Assembly: GCF_028769735.1 (NCBI RefSeq)
Contig: NC_088169.1
Coordinates: 39,966,729 to 40,030,728, forward strand
DNA length: 64,000 nt
Source: Zonotrichia leucophrys gambelii
Lineage: Eukaryota > Chordata > Aves > Passeriformes > Passerellidae
Direction of reading: 5' to 3'
A program made the translations under genes and the position numbers. Each line of letters opens with the position of its first letter. Position 1 is the first letter of the stretch. This document shows positions 62,679 to 64,000 of the stretch, in pieces. The notes beneath the pieces are model-generated. The model did not search any database, was not told the origin of the DNA, and was given only the letters and a program-made list of their open reading frames with translations.

Positions 62679-64000
62679 TGGTGTTTTCTAATACCAAAAT
62701 GCCCTGCACAGTCATGCAGAAGAACCGGAGTTTGGTTTCTAATCGCAGCCTCTCGTTCCCGGGGCCGGCAGGAAGCACGCATGGGGTGAAGGAGGTGCCG
62801 TGCATCACTCAGCAGCAGCCCCTCTGGCTGCCTAATGAAAGGGGCTGACAGGCTCTTGTGGGAGACCCATCCAGCCTGCCTTGGCTGGAAGGATGATGGC
62901 CTTGGCACAGAGCACCACACTGCGGGAGGGGATTTTTTTCCCAGCTTTATAAACGACATCCTTGAGGCCCTGTGTGGCTGCCAGCTTCTCCTGGCCAGCG
63001 CAGGACTGTCTAGGGCTCCCTCTGGGGCTCATCCGCTGGCTGGAGAAGCTGTGTTTGAGAAACACAGGATAGCCCCTGGCAGAGTGTGCCGAGCTGGACC
63101 ACCCTTGCTGAGGTTCCTGCACCTGCTGGCAGGGAGAGCGAGCACTGGGACTGGAACAGCCTCAAGAATAGAACCATTGACAGAAGCACAAACGTAGAGC
63201 AATTATTTATCTTGTGCTAGGAGTGTGTGAGGTGGCAATTGTGCAGAGCCCACTGTAAGTTAGAAATCTGCTTTATTCCCAGAGCACTGGTGCATCAAGG
63301 AAATTCTACTGGCAGGCACCTCAGAAATACGGAAAGGATTAGGACTCTGAATGCCAGGATGGTATCAGCAATGTTGTGCTCACATTAGCAGCCATGCTCT
63401 GACTCCCTCACCCTCTTCTGTTATGGGGACAGCAGAAGGAAATGCTGTCATCTTTTCAGAATCAAGCACTGCCACTAGAAGACATGAGACAAATATTATT
63501 TTACAGAGCTCCATGAAGCTTCAGAATTACGACACAAAAATTCTGTAGTGGAGTAAGGAGGGGGCTTTCTGCACTTTTGCCTTGCTTTGCAAGTTTCTGC
63601 ACTGGGCAGCAGCCTTTGAGCACCGGTGATTGCTCTGGGGAGCTGTTCCTGGTGACTAAGGTCTCATTTCCACCAGGAGTACCTGCTGTGGTTTGGATCA
63701 GTCATTACATTTCACAGCACACAGGGCTGCCCTCTGCTATGTGCCAGTTGCATCTAAAGCAAAGCAAGCAGTTAAGGACACTTCTACCAGGATAAAACCT
63801 ACCATAGGTTCTGTTTCACTTGTGTCTGGCCCTTCTCTTCTGATTAAATTCCATGATTTATTAGGCTTGCCTGATGCAGGCAGAGCCCAAGCACACAGTT
63901 TTCCCTGACAAGGTGTCACAAGCTCATGCAAGTACTGCTCATTCCCAAGACAAAGATTTTATCCCTGGACTGCAAGCACTGGCCACTGTCTGTGTCTGAT

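Larger units (their letters stand above)
9880..64000 (-). other. CLYBL: CLYBL gene, 3' part (six coding exons; 5' end outside window)
   Basis: The gene runs right to left. Six exons recognised by protein similarity join in compatible phases (0,0,0,1,1,0 at exon starts) to 774 coding bases, 257 codons plus stop, which equals human residues 84-340 by my recollection of the human protein. CLYBL is a mitochondrial matrix enzyme of the CitE/HpcH-aldolase TIM-barrel family. It cleaves citramalyl-CoA to acetyl-CoA and pyruvate in itaconate/C5-dicarboxylate breakdown and also has malate and beta-methylmalate synthase activity; its loss in people lowers vitamin B12. Key family motifs (CVRINS, FVETAMG, FGGEDFR, SMIDMP) are all intact, so this looks like a functional gene. 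The exons for the presequence and the segment with the YVPGNDE and DCEDGVA motifs were searched for on the minus strand right of 38.4 kb and not found. These six are probably exons 3-8 of 8. Confidence 0.95.
38420..64000 (-). other. CLYBL: CLYBL upstream intron, open at the right edge (more than 25.5 kb)
   Basis: From the acceptor of the 38.2-kb exon to the window edge I find no match to the missing N-terminal exons, so this is one incomplete intron. Notable content: a CpG-containing pocket at 41.8-42.06 kb, a perfect palindrome at 43.2 kb, a CR1 fragment at 49.8-50.3 kb, a CpG-containing pocket at 50.96-51.25 kb, a GC-richer patch at 53.8-54.2 kb, a duplicated block at 58.3-59.05 kb, and GC-richer sequence at 59.6-60.1 and 62.7-63.2 kb. 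No independent gene was recognised. Confidence 0.8.

Noticed and set aside
38420..64000. Missing CLYBL N-terminal exons (YVPGNDE and DCEDGVA motifs)
   Set aside because: I scanned for their reverse-complement codings and found none. They are assumed to lie beyond the right edge.

Overview
This window is vertebrate nuclear DNA, most probably avian. It has long AT-rich non-coding stretches, short conserved exons with GT-AG borders, a degraded CR1 LINE 3' fragment, simple-sequence tracts and a CpG-rich block. There are no operons or dense long reading frames, so a bacterial or phage source is excluded. The bird assignment rests on the CR1-type LINE, modest intron sizes and low repeat density. 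The species cannot be fixed.

Only one protein-coding gene is recognisable: CLYBL (citrate lyase beta-like, a mitochondrial citramalyl-CoA lyase with malate/beta-methylmalate synthase activity), on the minus strand. Six coding exons are present, in transcript order 38231-38419, 34604-34705, 32755-32848, 31207-31374, 25995-26119 and 10556-10651. They join in frame to 257 codons plus stop, matching the C-terminal 257 residues of the human protein as recalled, with no insertion or deletion. The first part of the protein (mitochondrial presequence and first beta strands of the barrel) is encoded to the right of the window, beyond an intron of more than 25.5 kb.

Layout: 1-9.9 kb is intergenic DNA beyond the 3' end of CLYBL. 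It holds a large GAAA tract (2.5-2.7 kb), a GTGAGT-type repeat (about 6 kb), and two GC/CpG-rich blocks (6.2-6.7 and 8.2-9.25 kb) separated by AT-rich DNA. 9.9-10.65 kb is the probable 3' UTR and terminal exon. 10.65-38.4 kb is the rest of the exon-intron body. 38.4-64 kb is intron only, with a CR1 fragment, a duplicated block of about 195 bp, several perfect palindromes and two CpG-containing pockets.

In human 13q32.3 CLYBL lies between TM9SF2 (upstream) and ZIC5/ZIC2 (downstream). If this is conserved, the left edge points to ZIC5/ZIC2. The CpG-rich, homeodomain-motif-rich block at 6.2-9.25 kb then becomes a reasonable candidate regulatory element or non-coding transcript promoter. I found no undescribed protein system. 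The best leads are non-coding: this block, the intronic CpG pocket with an inverted repeat at 41.8-42.06 kb, and the palindrome-bearing segment at 37.15-37.78 kb.
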